From the NCBI RefSeq assembly GCF_025717065.2, contig NZ_JAOVZO020000003.1:62001-126000 (forward strand): a stretch of DNA of 64,000 bases. The letters run 5' to 3'. Shown here piece by piece: positions 34,473 to 44,152 of the stretch. The notes under the pieces are model-generated. The model had not been told where the DNA came from. It saw nothing but the letters and a program-made list of their open reading frames with translations, and made no database searches. The translations under genes were made by a program, and so were the position numbers. The DNA comes from Tahibacter soli (GTDB lineage: Bacteria; Pseudomonadota; Gammaproteobacteria; Xanthomonadales; Rhodanobacteraceae). How positions within the stretch are numbered: the stretch's first letter is position 1; every line of letters starts with the position of its first letter.

Positions 34473-34685
34473 ATGGATAAGCGCAAGCATACGTCATCCA
34501 ACTCTTCCACAAAGCAAATCCGCGTCGGTACGGCTTACTACCCGGCCGTAGATCAGGCGCATCTCCCACGGGAGATCCCCCAGATACGCCTCTGCGGCAT
34601 CTGGCTCATCAACGCCGGCTTCCTCCCCGGCGACGCCGTCACCATCCGCGTCACCGCCGGCCGCCTCGTGATCACCCGCGCCTGA
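34473..34685 (+). CDS. SymE-type toxin protein
   Basis: 70 residues. The C-terminal part, P-Q-I-R-L-C-G-I-W-L-I-N-A-G-F-L-P-G-D-A-V-T-I, then G-R-L-V-I, matches the SymE toxin domain (AbrB-like fold), including the W-L-x-x-A-G-F core. GTAGGAG lies seven to thirteen bases before the ATG. In E. coli, SymE is an SOS-induced RNA-associated or nucleoid toxin held down by the antisense RNA SymR. No LexA box of the CTG-N10-CAG type is seen upstream here, and an antisense gene cannot be confirmed by eye. No partner protein is adjacent. The gene lies between the repeat array and a strong hairpin. Confidence 0.83.
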   Translation: MDKRKHTSSNSSTKQIRVGTAYYPAVDQAHLPREIPQIRLCGIWLINAGFLPGDAVTIRVTAGRLVITRA

Positions 34686-34694
34686 CGCCGTCAC

Positions 34695-34725
34695 CGCGAA
34701 AGCCTCGCTCTTCGAGGCTTTCGCG
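34695..34725. terminator. Strong hairpin between symE-like gene and RND operon
   Basis: CGCGAAAGCCTCG and CGAGGCTTTCGCG form a perfect 13-bp stem around CTCTT. It begins 9 bp after the symE-like stop and ends 13 bp from the convergent efflux gene stop, so it may end transcription from both sides. There is no long T run. Confidence 0.6.
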
Positions 34726-34738
34726 CTTGACCGCCCGC

Positions 34739-37700
34739 TCAGGCCGTCGCCGCCTTGAGCTTCTTCGCCGCCTTCTTCTCGCGCCGCTTCTGCGCGCGCC
34801 GCGCCAGCAGCAGATAGATCGCCGGCGTCGACAGCAGCGTCAGCGCCTGCGATACCAGGAGGCCCCCGATCATCGCGATGCCCAGCGGCCGGCGCATCTC
34901 CGCGCCCGCACCGAAGCCGATCGCGAGCGGCAGCGCGCCGAAGATCGCGACCATCGACGTCATCATGATCGGCCGGAACCGCACGAGGCACGCTTCGCGG
35001 ATCGCCTCGAACGGCGACAGGCCGTGCTCGCGTTCGGCCACCAGCGCGAAGTCGATCATCATGATCGCGTTCTTCTTGACGATGCCGATCAGGAGCACGA
35101 TCGCGATCACCGAGATGATCGACAGCTCCGTGCCCGTCACGATCAGCGCGAGCAGCGCGCCGACGCCCGCCGACGGCAACGTAGAAAGAATCGTCAGCGG
35201 ATGAATCAGGCTTTCGTACAGCATGCCGAGGATCAGGTACACCGCGAGGATCGCCGCGAGCAGCAGGATCGGCGTGTCGCTCTGCTGCTGCTGGAACCGG
35301 CGGAAATCGCCGCCGAATTCGCCGCGGATGTCGCCCGGCACGCGCAGGTCCTGCATCGTGCGCGTGATCACGCGCGCCGCTTCGTCCATCGCGACGCCCG
35401 GCGCGAGGTTGAACGACAGGTCCATCACCGGAAACTGCCCGCGGTGCTGCACCGACGTCGGCGCGATGCCGTCCGCCATGCTCGCCACGGCGCTGATCGG
35501 CACCATCGCGCCGCTGTTCGAGCGCACGTACAGTTTTTCCAGCGCCGCCGGACTCGCCGCCTGATCGGGCTGCGCGGTGACGACGACCTTGTACTGGTTG
35601 ATGTCGGAGTAGATCGTCGAAATCTGGCGCTGGCCGAACGCGTCGTACAGCGCGCTGTCGATCGCCGCGATGCCGATGCCGAGCCGCGCCGCCGCGTCGC
35701 GGTTGATCGTGAGGTTCTGGCGCAGGCCGGCCGACTGCAGGTCGGATGCGACGTCCCGCAATTGCGGCGACTTTTTCAACGCCTCGACGAGCTTCGGCGC
35801 CCATTCCTGCAGCTGCGCCATTTCGGTGCCCTTGAGCGAGTAGTTGTACTGCGCACCGCCGCCGCCACCGCCGCCACCGCCTCCGCCGCCGATGTCCTGC
35901 ACCGGCCGCAGGCGCAGGCGGATGCCCGGCACCTGCGCGGCCTGCGCCGACAGCCGCGTCATCACCGCGAACGTCGACGCGTCGCGGCCTTCGCCCAGCG
36001 GTTTCAGATTGATGAACATGTTGCCCGAACCGCCGCCGCCGCCGAACCGACCGCCGCCGACGCGCACGCCGACGCTCTCGACCGCGGGATCGGCGCGCAC
36101 GAGATCGGCGATCTTCTGCTGCCGCTCGACCAGCACTTCGAACGAGACGTCGGAACCGGCGTCGGTCGAGCCCTGCAGCTGGCCGGTATCCTGCTGCGGA
36201 AAAAAGCCTTTCGAGACGATGCCGACGAGCCAGATCGTCAGGATCACGAGCACGAGCGGCTGCAGCGCCGTGATGCGCGGATGCCTGAGCGACACGTCGA
36301 GCGCGCGCCGGTAGATGCCGAGCATGCCGGCGTGGAACGCGTCGAGCCGTTCGACGAAGCGCGACGGTTTCTGCTCGGCGTGCGGATGCATGAAGAGCGC
36401 GCACAAGGACGGCGTGACCGTCAGCGAGACGACCGCGGAGATCGCGATCGCCGCGGCGAGCGTCACTGCGAACTCGCGGAACATCATGCCGAGAAAGCCC
36501 TGCATGAACAGTAGCGGGATGAATACCGCGAGCAGCGACAGCGTGATCGAGACGATCGTGAAGCCGATCTCCTTCGCGCCGAGCAGCGCGGCTTCGAGGC
36601 GCCCCATGCCTGCATCGAGGTGGCGCGCGATGTTTTCGATCACGACGATCGCGTCGTCGACGACGAAGCCGATCGCGACGACGAGCGCCATCAGCGACAG
36701 GTTGTTCAACGTGAAATCGAGCATGTACATCACCGCGAACGCGCCGGCGAGCGACAGCGGCACCGCAAGGCCCGCGATCAGCGTCGGCGCGAGACGGCGC
36801 AGGAACAACAGCATCGTCACGATGACCATGCCGAGGCTGATCAGGAGCGACACCTGCACCTCGTCGACCGACGCGCGGATCGTCGGCGTGCGATCGGAGA
36901 ACGCGGTCAGCGACACGCCCGCGGGCAGCCACGTCGAGAGTTCCGGCATCATCGCCTTGATCGCGTCGACCGTCGCGATGACGTTCGCGTCGGCCTGCTT
37001 GCGCACGAGCATCAGGATCGCGCGCTGGCCGTTGAACCACGCGGCCTGATAGCGATCTTCCTGGCCCTGCGTCACCTTGGCGATGTCGCGCAGGTACACC
37101 GGCGAGCCGTTGTTCATCGCGACGACGAGGTTCGCGAACTGGCTCGCTTCCTTGAGCGCGTTGTTCGACGCGATCGCCATCGTCGTGCGGCCGTCGGTGA
37201 GAAAGCCCTGCGCCGTCGTGACGTTCGCCGCGACGAGCGCGCTGCGCACCTGGTCGGCCGAGATGCCGCGCGCCGACAGCGCGCGCAGGTTGAGATCCAC
37301 GCGCACGGCCGGCGTCGCGCCGCCGGCGATGTCGACGTCGGCGACGCCTTCGAGCTGGCGGATGCGCTGCGCGATCAGCGAATCGGCGTAGTTGTACAGC
37401 TCGCCGAGCGTGCGCGTCGGCGACGTCAGCGCGAGGATCAGCACCGGCGCGTTGCCGGGATTGGCCTTGCGATACGTCGGCGCGGTGCGCAGGCCCGACG
37501 GCAGGTCGGGCGCCGCCGCGTTGATCGCGGCCTGCACGTCGCGCGCGGCGCTGTCGAGGTTGCGGCCCACGTCGAAGATCATGTTGACCGACGCGCTGCC
37601 TTCGCTGCTGTTGGAGTTGATCTCGTCGATGCCGGCGATCTGGCCGAGATGGCGCTCGAGCGGCGAGGCGACGGTCGAGGCCATCGTCGCGGCATCGGCG

Positions 37701-37858
37701 CCGGGCTGGCTCGCCGACACGAAGATCGCCGGAAACTCGAGGTTCGGCAGCGGCGCCACGCCGAGCAGCGAGTAGCAGATCATGCCGGCGACGAAGACGC
37801 CGGCCGCGAGCAGCGACGTGCCGACCGGCCGATGGATGAACGGCCTGGAAATGCTCAT
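34739..37858 (-). CDS. RND multidrug efflux permease, MdtC-like
   Basis: 1039 residues, normal RND length. It has two sets of six membrane helices with large periplasmic loops. F-I-H-R-P-V-G-T-S-L-L starts the first helix; V-G-F-V-V-D-D-A-I-V-V-I-E-N in helix 4 carries the proton-relay Asp pair; G-I-V-K-K-N-A-I-M-M-I-D-F is the matching helix-10 motif. A run of 12 glycines (DNA 35846-35892) after P-V-Q-D-I and a second Gly-rich loop are unusual. RND pumps of the MdtBC type work as heterotrimers with a fusion protein and an outer-membrane channel, exporting bile salts and drugs. Its ATG overlaps the stop of the preceding permease gene in ATGA. No TolC-like gene is in the operon. Confidence 0.94.
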   Translation of the reverse strand: MSISRPFIHRPVGTSLLAAGVFVAGMICYSLLGVAPLPNLEFPAIFVSASQPGADAATMASTVASPLERHLGQIAGIDEINSNSSEGSASVNMIFDVGRNLDSAARDVQAAINAAAPDLPSGLRTAPTYRKANPGNAPVLILALTSPTRTLGELYNYADSLIAQRIRQLEGVADVDIAGGATPAVRVDLNLRALSARGISADQVRSALVAANVTTAQGFLTDGRTTMAIASNNALKEASQFANLVVAMNNGSPVYLRDIAKVTQGQEDRYQAAWFNGQRAILMLVRKQADANVIATVDAIKAMMPELSTWLPAGVSLTAFSDRTPTIRASVDEVQVSLLISLGMVIVTMLLFLRRLAPTLIAGLAVPLSLAGAFAVMYMLDFTLNNLSLMALVVAIGFVVDDAIVVIENIARHLDAGMGRLEAALLGAKEIGFTIVSITLSLLAVFIPLLFMQGFLGMMFREFAVTLAAAIAISAVVSLTVTPSLCALFMHPHAEQKPSRFVERLDAFHAGMLGIYRRALDVSLRHPRITALQPLVLVILTIWLVGIVSKGFFPQQDTGQLQGSTDAGSDVSFEVLVERQQKIADLVRADPAVESVGVRVGGGRFGGGGGSGNMFINLKPLGEGRDASTFAVMTRLSAQAAQVPGIRLRLRPVQDIGGGGGGGGGGGGAQYNYSLKGTEMAQLQEWAPKLVEALKKSPQLRDVASDLQSAGLRQNLTINRDAAARLGIGIAAIDSALYDAFGQRQISTIYSDINQYKVVVTAQPDQAASPAALEKLYVRSNSGAMVPISAVASMADGIAPTSVQHRGQFPVMDLSFNLAPGVAMDEAARVITRTMQDLRVPGDIRGEFGGDFRRFQQQQSDTPILLLAAILAVYLILGMLYESLIHPLTILSTLPSAGVGALLALIVTGTELSIISVIAIVLLIGIVKKNAIMMIDFALVAEREHGLSPFEAIREACLVRFRPIMMTSMVAIFGALPLAIGFGAGAEMRRPLGIAMIGGLLVSQALTLLSTPAIYLLLARRAQKRREKKAAKKLKAATA

Positions 37859-40800
37859 GCCGGCTTCGCTCCGGCGTGCGCCGCGAGGCCGCGCGCGCGC
37901 CGCGCGTGCAGCCAGTCGCTGAAGCGTTCGAGGTACAAGTAGATAACGGGTGTCGTATACAACGTGACGAGCTGCGACAGCAGCAGGCCGCCGACGATCG
38001 CGACGCCGAGCGGGCGGCGCAATTCCGCGCCGATGCCGTTGCCGAGCGCGAGCGGCAGCGCGCCGAGCAGCGCCGCCATCGTCGTCATCATGATCGGGCG
38101 GAAGCGCAGCAGGCACGCGCGGCGGATCGCGTCGTGCGCGTTCTTGCCGGTGCGCTGCGCCTCGATCGCGAAGTCGATCATCATGATCGCGTTCTTCTTG
38201 ACGATGCCGATCAGGAGAATGATGCCGACGATGCCGTCGATCGACAGGCTCATGCCGCACAGAAACAGCGCGAGCAGCGCGCCGACGCCGGCCGGGGGCA
38301 GCGTCGAGAGGATGGTCAGCGGGTGGATGTAGCTCTCGTACAGCACGCCGAGCACGATGTAGATCACGAGCACCGCGGCGAGGATCAGGAGGATCTCGTT
38401 CGACTGCGACACCGAGAACTCGGCGGCCTTGCCGATGAACTGCGCGCGCACCTGCGGCGGCAGCTTCACGTCGGTTTCGACCGCGCGAAACGCGGTGACG
38501 GCGTCGGACAGCGAATAGCCCGGCGCGACGTTGAACGAGATCGTCACGGCCGGCAGCTGGTCCTGGTGCGATACGACGAGCGGCGCGTTCGTGACGCTCG
38601 CGCGCGCGAGCGTCGACAGCGGCACGGTGCCGGCGGTGGCGACGCTGCCGGTCACCGTGCCGCCGCCGCTCGTGCGCACGTTGAGTTTTTCGAGCAGATC
38701 GGCGCTCGTGCGGAACTGCGGCGCGACTTCGAGTACCACCCGGTACTGGTTCAATTCGGTAAAAATCGTCGACACCTGGCGCTGGCCGAACGCGCTGTAC
38801 AGCGTGTCGTCGATGTTCTGGATCGCAACGCCCAGGCGGCTCGCCTGGTCACGGTCGATGTCGAGCGTCAGCTGCAGCCCGCGCGCGGCGAGGTTGTTGT
38901 CGACGTCGGCGAGTTCCGGACGCTGGCGCAGCAGCGACGTCATGCGCGTGGCGGTGGTCGCCAGTTCCGTCGCGTCGACCTGGCTCAGCGAATACTGGTA
39001 CTCGGTCGCCGCAACGCGGCTGTCGAGCGCGACGTCCTGCACGGGTTTGAGGTACAGCGCGATCGCCGGAATGCCGGCCGCCGCGTGCTGCAATGCCGGT
39101 ACGATTTCCTCGAGGCTGCCGCGTTCGCCGCGCGGCTTGAGCACGATGCTGAGCTGGCCCTGGTTCAACGTCGGATTGATTTCGCCCGCGCCGACGAACG
39201 CGGCGACGCCGGCGACGCCGGGCACCGCGTGCAGCGCCTTGGCGACCGTTTCGACGCGTTCCTTCATCAGCGGAAACGCGATGTTCTCGTCGGCCTCGAC
39301 GACGGCCGTGACGAGGCCGGTGTCCTGTTCGGGCAAGAGGCCCTTCGGAATCGCGACGTACAGCAGCACGGTCAGCGCGACCGACGCCGCGGCCACGAGC
39401 ATGGTGAAGCGCGGATGCGCGAGCACCCAGTCGAGCGTGCGCTCGTACACGTCGAGCATGCGGCCGAAGAAGCCGCGGCGTGCGTGGTGCTCGTCGTCGG
39501 CTTCGGGTTCGATCTCGCCGGGCTTGAGCAGGTACGCGCACATCATCGGCGTCAGGGTCAGCGACACGAGCGCCGACAGCGCGACCGCGATCGACAACAC
39601 CCACGCGAACTCGCGGAACAGGCGGCCGGTGACGCCGGGCATCAGGAGCAGCGGCAGGAACACCGCGATCAGCGACACGGTCAGCGACACCACGGTGAAA
39701 CCGATTTCGCGCGCGCCGATCTCGGCGGCCTCGCGGCCGTCGCGGCCTTTTTCGAGATAGCGCACGATGTTTTCGATCATCACGATCGCGTCGTCGACGA
39801 CGAAGCCGGTGGCCACCGTCAGCGCCATCAGCGACAGATTGTCGAGCGAGAAGCCGGCGAAGCTCATGACGGCGAACGTGCCGAGCAGCGACAGCGGCAC
39901 GGCGACGCCCGGAATGATCGTCGCCCACAGGCGGCGCAGGAACACGAAGATCACGCCGACGACGAGGATCACCGTGAGCACGAGCGTGAACTGCACGTCG
40001 TGCACCGACGCGCGGATGGTGACGGTGCGGTCGGCGAATACCGTCAGCGAAACGCCGGCCGGCAGCACCGCGCGCAGCTGCGGCACGATGGCCTGCACTT
40101 CCTCGACGGTCTTGACGATGTTCGCGCCCGGCTGGCGCCGGATGTCGAGCAGCACGGCCTGCTTGCCGTTCGCCCACGCCGACACCTGGTCGTTCTCGAC
40201 GCCGTCGATCACCTGCGCGACGTCCTTGAGGCGTATCGGCGCCGCATCGCGATAGCTGATGATCGCGTCGCGGTAGGCGACGGCGTCGGGCAGCTGGTCG
40301 TTCGTGCCGATCGAGAACGACTGCACGGTGCCGTTGAGCGAACCCTTCGGCGCGTTGACGTTCGCGGACGTCAGCGCGCTGCGCACGTCTTCGATCGTGA
40401 GGCCGAGGTTGGCGAGCTGGCCCGGGTTCACCTGCACGCGCACGGCCGGCCGCACGTTGCCGGCGATGCTGACGAGGCCGACGCCGGACACCTGCGACAG
40501 CTTTTGCGCCAGAATGGAATCGGCGTAGTTGTTCACATCGCGCAGCGGCAGCGTTTCGGAGGTCAGCGCGAGCGTCAGGATCGGCGCGTCGGCCGGGTTG
40601 ACCTTGTTGTACACCGGCGGATACGGCAGGTTGTTCGGCAGCGTGCCGCGCGCGGCGTTGATGGCCGCCTGGACGTCCTGCGCGGCGGCGTCGATGTCGC
40701 GGTCGATCGCGAACTGCAGGTTGATCGTCGACAGGCCGGCCGAGCTGTCGCTCGTCATCAGCGTGAGGCCCGAAATCTGGCCGAACTGGCGCTCGAGCGG

Positions 40801-40995
40801 CGTCGTCACGAGCGCGGCGATCGTCGACGGGCTCGCGCCCGGGTACTGCGTCGTGACCTGCAGGTTCGGCGCGTCGATGTCCGGCAGCGCCGACACCGGC
40901 AGCTGGCGATAGCCGAGCAGGCCCAGCAGCACGAGCGCGGCCATCAGGAGCGACGTCGCGACCGGACGCCGGATGAACAGTGTGGAAAATTCCAT
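37855..40995 (-). CDS. RND multidrug efflux permease, MdtB-like
   Basis: 1046 residues. The N-terminus F-S-T-L-F-I-R-R-P-V-A-T-S-L-L is typical. Helix-4 motif G-F-V-V-D-D-A-I-V-M-I-E-N has both conserved Asp residues and the helix-10 region reads G-I-V-K-K-N-A-I-M-M-I-D-F. It is the MdtB-type partner of the next gene, with which it should form a mixed inner-membrane trimer driven by protons. It starts 15 bp after the stop of the fusion-protein gene and ends in ATGA with the next permease, so the three proteins are translationally linked. Confidence 0.95.
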   Translation of the reverse strand: MEFSTLFIRRPVATSLLMAALVLLGLLGYRQLPVSALPDIDAPNLQVTTQYPGASPSTIAALVTTPLERQFGQISGLTLMTSDSSAGLSTINLQFAIDRDIDAAAQDVQAAINAARGTLPNNLPYPPVYNKVNPADAPILTLALTSETLPLRDVNNYADSILAQKLSQVSGVGLVSIAGNVRPAVRVQVNPGQLANLGLTIEDVRSALTSANVNAPKGSLNGTVQSFSIGTNDQLPDAVAYRDAIISYRDAAPIRLKDVAQVIDGVENDQVSAWANGKQAVLLDIRRQPGANIVKTVEEVQAIVPQLRAVLPAGVSLTVFADRTVTIRASVHDVQFTLVLTVILVVGVIFVFLRRLWATIIPGVAVPLSLLGTFAVMSFAGFSLDNLSLMALTVATGFVVDDAIVMIENIVRYLEKGRDGREAAEIGAREIGFTVVSLTVSLIAVFLPLLLMPGVTGRLFREFAWVLSIAVALSALVSLTLTPMMCAYLLKPGEIEPEADDEHHARRGFFGRMLDVYERTLDWVLAHPRFTMLVAAASVALTVLLYVAIPKGLLPEQDTGLVTAVVEADENIAFPLMKERVETVAKALHAVPGVAGVAAFVGAGEINPTLNQGQLSIVLKPRGERGSLEEIVPALQHAAAGIPAIALYLKPVQDVALDSRVAATEYQYSLSQVDATELATTATRMTSLLRQRPELADVDNNLAARGLQLTLDIDRDQASRLGVAIQNIDDTLYSAFGQRQVSTIFTELNQYRVVLEVAPQFRTSADLLEKLNVRTSGGGTVTGSVATAGTVPLSTLARASVTNAPLVVSHQDQLPAVTISFNVAPGYSLSDAVTAFRAVETDVKLPPQVRAQFIGKAAEFSVSQSNEILLILAAVLVIYIVLGVLYESYIHPLTILSTLPPAGVGALLALFLCGMSLSIDGIVGIILLIGIVKKNAIMMIDFAIEAQRTGKNAHDAIRRACLLRFRPIMMTTMAALLGALPLALGNGIGAELRRPLGVAIVGGLLLSQLVTLYTTPVIYLYLERFSDWLHARRARGLAAHAGAKPA

Positions 40996-41010
40996 GATGG
41001 GAATGCCCGC

Positions 41011-42225
41011 TCAGCCGCCGCCGCGACGGCGGCGCGTGCCTTCGGCCGGTTTGTCGCCGCTCGCCGGCGCGGTCGCGGCCGGTGCCGGCGGCGTTTCGCC
41101 GGGCGCGAGCGCGAGCACTTTCGCGCCGGGCTTCAGGCTGAACTGGCCTTCGGTGACCACGCGCTCGCCGACTTTCAGGCCTTCGCTGATCAGGATCTTG
41201 CCGTTGCCGGCGTCGGCGCCGGATTTCACCGGCTGCATGGCGACCGTGGAATCTTCTTTGACGACGTAGACGTAAGTGCCTTCGGGGCCGCGCTGCAGCG
41301 CCTGCGCCGGAACCACCGTCGCGTTCGCGATCGTGCGCACTTTCAGGCGGATGTTGACGAACTGGCCCGGCCACAGCGCGTTGTCGTCGTTGGCGAATTC
41401 GGCCTTGAGCTTGAACGTGCCGGTCGTCGCGTCGATCTGGTTGTCGATGACCGAGAGCTTGCCGGTCGCGACTTGGTGATTGTCGCTGCGGTCGAGCGCG
41501 ACGACGTCGAGCGGTTCGGCGTCGAGCGTGCGCACGAATTCGAGATTCTGTTCGGGCAGCGTGAACACGACGTTGATCGGATGCACCTGCGTGAGCACGA
41601 CGATGCCGTTCGCCTGGCCGCCTTGCACGAGGTTGCCGACGTCGACCTGGCGGATGCCGGCGAGGCCGTCGATCGGCGCGCGGATCGTCGTGTAGCCGAG
41701 CTGCACGCGCGCGTTGTCGATCGCCGCGGCGTCGGCGACGACCGTCGCTTCGAGCTGCGCGACGGTGTGGCGCTGGTTTTCGAGATCCTGCCCCGCGACG
41801 AAGTTGCGCTGAATCAGCTCGTCGTAGCGCTTGAGCGTCGAGCGCGCGGCGCCGAGCTGCGCTTCGTCCTGCTTTTTCTTCGCGACCGCCTGGTCGTACT
41901 GCGATTTGTACGTGCGCGGGTCGATCACGGCGATCACTTCGTCTTTCTTGATCTCCTGGCCTTCCTTGAAGTTGATCGAATCGATCTGTCCGCTGACCTG
42001 CGGCCGCACCGTGACGGTGTTGAGCGCCTGCACCGTGCCGAGGGCGTCCAGGTGCAAGGCGACGTCCTCGACGGCGACCGGAACGACCGTGACCGGAATC
42101 GTGCGGTTCGCGTCGGCGCCGGGACCGCGGCGTTCGGCTGTACCGGCGGGGCTCAGAAGGCGGTAGCCGATCAGTCCGGCGACGACGACGGCGGCGACGA
42201 TGAGCAGGGTTTTCCAACGCGACAT
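41011..42225 (-). CDS. RND periplasmic adaptor (membrane fusion protein), MdtA-like
   Basis: 404 residues. One N-terminal hydrophobic anchor (W-K-T-L-L-I-V-A-A-V-V-V-A-G-L-I-G-Y) is followed by a barrel-sandwich half (V-R-P-Q-V-S-G-Q-I), an alpha-hairpin (Y-D-Q-A-V-A-K-K-K-Q-D-E-A-Q-L), the second half (I-R-A-P-I-D-G-L-A-G-I-R) and beta-barrel domains. A basic tail (T-R-R-R-R-G-G-G) is seen. It links the two permeases to an outer-membrane channel encoded elsewhere. First gene of the mdtABC-like operon; an inverted repeat upstream (42290-42303) may control it. Confidence 0.94.
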   Translation of the reverse strand: MSRWKTLLIVAAVVVAGLIGYRLLSPAGTAERRGPGADANRTIPVTVVPVAVEDVALHLDALGTVQALNTVTVRPQVSGQIDSINFKEGQEIKKDEVIAVIDPRTYKSQYDQAVAKKKQDEAQLGAARSTLKRYDELIQRNFVAGQDLENQRHTVAQLEATVVADAAAIDNARVQLGYTTIRAPIDGLAGIRQVDVGNLVQGGQANGIVVLTQVHPINVVFTLPEQNLEFVRTLDAEPLDVVALDRSDNHQVATGKLSVIDNQIDATTGTFKLKAEFANDDNALWPGQFVNIRLKVRTIANATVVPAQALQRGPEGTYVYVVKEDSTVAMQPVKSGADAGNGKILISEGLKVGERVVTEGQFSLKPGAKVLALAPGETPPAPAATAPASGDKPAEGTRRRRGGG

Positions 42226-42289
42226 GGTGCTTCCTTGTTCGTTCGGGACGGCGCGGCATGCAGCGCCCCGACAGCGTAACGCGGAATAC

Positions 42290-42303
42290 GTCAAGCGGTT
42301 GAC
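42290..42303. promoter_or_regulatory. Inverted repeat GTCAAGCGGTTGAC upstream of the efflux operon
   Basis: GTCAA-N4-TTGAC, 64 bp upstream of the adaptor start on the minus strand, in the 182-bp gap after the RegA-like gene. It may be an operator; no regulator is identified. Confidence 0.35.
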
Positions 42304-42407
42304 GAGACTTCGGACTTGCGGCCTACGGCGAGCGTGACGGCGCGAAAACGGGGCGGGGACCGGCTTTCGGGATTCCCGGACGGCGAAAAAAGTTGCAGGG
42401 TTTCGAA

Positions 42408-42962
42408 TTACCCGTTCCGCTCCCGCACAGGATGCTTCGCGAGCTTGCGCTGCAAGGTGCGCCGGTGCAGGCCGAGCCGGCGCGCGGCCTCGGAGATGTT
42501 GCCGTCGGCTTCGGCGAGCACGCGCTGGATGTGCTCCCATTCCAGGCGCCGCAGCGGCGGCGCGGTGTCGACGTCGGGCGCGCCGGATTCGGGGTCGGCC
42601 GCGTCCTCGTCGATCAGTGCGCGCACTACCTGGTCGGCGTCCACGGGTTTGGCGAGATAGTCGTGCGCGCCGCGCTTGATCGCCTCCACGGCGGTCGCGA
42701 TCGACGCGTAGCCGGTCAGCAGCAGGATGCGCACGCCCGGCGCCGCGGCGAGCAGCTGCGGAATCAGCACGAGTCCGTTGTCGGCGCCGAGCTTGAGATC
42801 GAGCACCGCGTAGCGCGGATGTTCGCGCCGCGCGAGCGCGAGCGCCGTGGCCCCGTCGTTGGCGACGGCGACGGTGAAGCCGCGCGAGGTCAGCGCCCGT
42901 GCGAGCACGCGCGTGAACACTTCGTCGTCGTCGATCAGGAGGAGGTGGCCGGTCGGCTGCAT
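42408..42962 (-). CDS. RegA/ActR/PrrA-like response regulator
   Basis: 184 residues. The receiver domain has L-I-D-D-D, phospho-acceptor Asp55 in A-V-L-D-L-K-L and Lys in Y-L-A-K-P-V. A short linker leads to a Fis-type helix-turn-helix, W-E-H-I-Q-R-V-L-A-E-A-D-G-N-I-S-E-A-A-R-R-L, then H-R-R-T-L-Q-R-K-L-A-K-H. This small two-domain form with R-R-T-L-Q-R-K-L is typical of the RegA/PrrA/ActR group, global redox regulators. No kinase is adjacent, but a RegB-type sensor lies 7.6 kb away at 50527. It may act on the nearby efflux operon, but nothing in the sequence shows that. Confidence 0.9.
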   Translation of the reverse strand: MQPTGHLLLIDDDEVFTRVLARALTSRGFTVAVANDGATALALARREHPRYAVLDLKLGADNGLVLIPQLLAAAPGVRILLLTGYASIATAVEAIKRGAHDYLAKPVDADQVVRALIDEDAADPESGAPDVDTAPPLRRLEWEHIQRVLAEADGNISEAARRLGLHRRTLQRKLAKHPVRERNG

Positions 42963-43117
42963 ATCGGTTTCCGGTTAGACTTCGTGTCGGACGGGTTTTG
43001 CTGTCGAAGCGGCGCCGAGTCAAGGGGGGCGGGACGAAATGCCGCGTTGGGGTTTTCGCCGTCGTTTTCCGTTGTAGGGAGCGACCGGCGTACGCCGCGC
43101 CTTCCGGAGACCGTTCC

Positions 43118-44152
43118 ATGACCCCGTTTCGTCTGCGCCGCGTCCTCGCCGCCGCGCTGCTGTGTACCTCGCTTGCCGCCGCCGCGGCGCCGGATACCGG
43201 CGATCGCTACCGCGTCACCACGACGATGAAGATGGCGGGCATGTCGATGCCGGGCTCGTCGACCGAAGTGTGCACCGCGCGGGAGCAGCCGGTCAGCGCG
43301 CAGTCGATTCCGAAGGACAAGAACTGCGACGTGCAGAACTTCCGCATCGACGGCGCGAAGGCGTCGTACCACATCGTCTGCACCGGCAAGAACGCGATGA
43401 CCGGCGACGGCGAGATGGAAACGCTGCCGGGCGGCTTCCGCGGCAGCATCCGGGCGCAGGTCGAAGGCCAGCAGATGACGATGAGCTACGAAGGCAAGCG
43501 CATCGGCGGCTGCGACTTCGCCACGGAATCGCCGGAAGCGCAGGGCAAGGCGATTACGGCGCAGGTGTGCGAGGCGCAGCTGACGTCGATCGTTTCGCAC
43601 TCGATGTACATCGGCCCGAAGGCGGCGTGTCCCACGTACAAGGCGAAGTTCTGCGCCAACGTGAAGCGCGCGATGGACGAGAACGCCGACCCGGCGCGCT
43701 TCGCCGACGTCGACCGCAAATTCGGCAAGGCGATCTGGGATGCCGTCGAAGGCTGCGGCGGTTCGCGCGCGGCGATTCTCGTCAAGGCGTGCGGGCAGGC
43801 CGAGTCGGGCGGCAATCTCGACTTCGTCGGCGACTTCTGTCCCGACCTCGTGCCGCGCCATTGCGCCGACGCCGATCCGAACCGCAACGGCCGTTTCCTC
43901 GTGCGGCACTGTGCCGATCGCGCGCGCGCGCTCGCCGCGCAGCAGTGCGAGGGACGCGGCTATACCGCGATGCAGTCGTCGCCGTACCGCGGCTTCTGCA
44001 ACAGCTACGCGGCCGAGCGCCTGAACGCACGCAGCGCCGATGCGCAGGCCGCGCCCGCGCACGACGAGGCGGCGCCGGCCGCCGAACCGGCGAAGAAGCC
44101 GTCGATGCGCGACCGCTTCAAGTCGCTCAAAGATCGCATCGGCGGCGACTGA
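43118..44152 (+). CDS. Exported Cys-rich DUF3617 protein
   Basis: 344 residues. A signal peptide (F-R-L-R-R-V-L-A-A-A-L-L) precedes a DUF3617 domain: Y-R-V-T-T-T-M-K-M-A-G-M-S-M-P, then a Cys pair around T-A-R-E-Q, and M-E-T-L-P-G-G-F-R-G. A second, less familiar half carries more cysteines; the mature protein has 14, enough for seven disulfides. The tail is charged. DUF3617 proteins are exported and of unknown function. GGAGA lies upstream of ATG 43118, which fits the signal peptide. Its stop overlaps the carboxypeptidase start (TGATG), implying coupled translation and a possible cell-envelope role. Confidence 0.83.
   Translation: MTPFRLRRVLAAALLCTSLAAAAAPDTGDRYRVTTTMKMAGMSMPGSSTEVCTAREQPVSAQSIPKDKNCDVQNFRIDGAKASYHIVCTGKNAMTGDGEMETLPGGFRGSIRAQVEGQQMTMSYEGKRIGGCDFATESPEAQGKAITAQVCEAQLTSIVSHSMYIGPKAACPTYKAKFCANVKRAMDENADPARFADVDRKFGKAIWDAVEGCGGSRAAILVKACGQAESGGNLDFVGDFCPDLVPRHCADADPNRNGRFLVRHCADRARALAAQQCEGRGYTAMQSSPYRGFCNSYAAERLNARSADAQAAPAHDEAAPAAEPAKKPSMRDRFKSLKDRIGGD

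Noticed and set aside
37876..42279. 1,467-codon plus-strand frame opposite the efflux operon
   Set aside because: Antisense shadow of three well-recognised RND genes.
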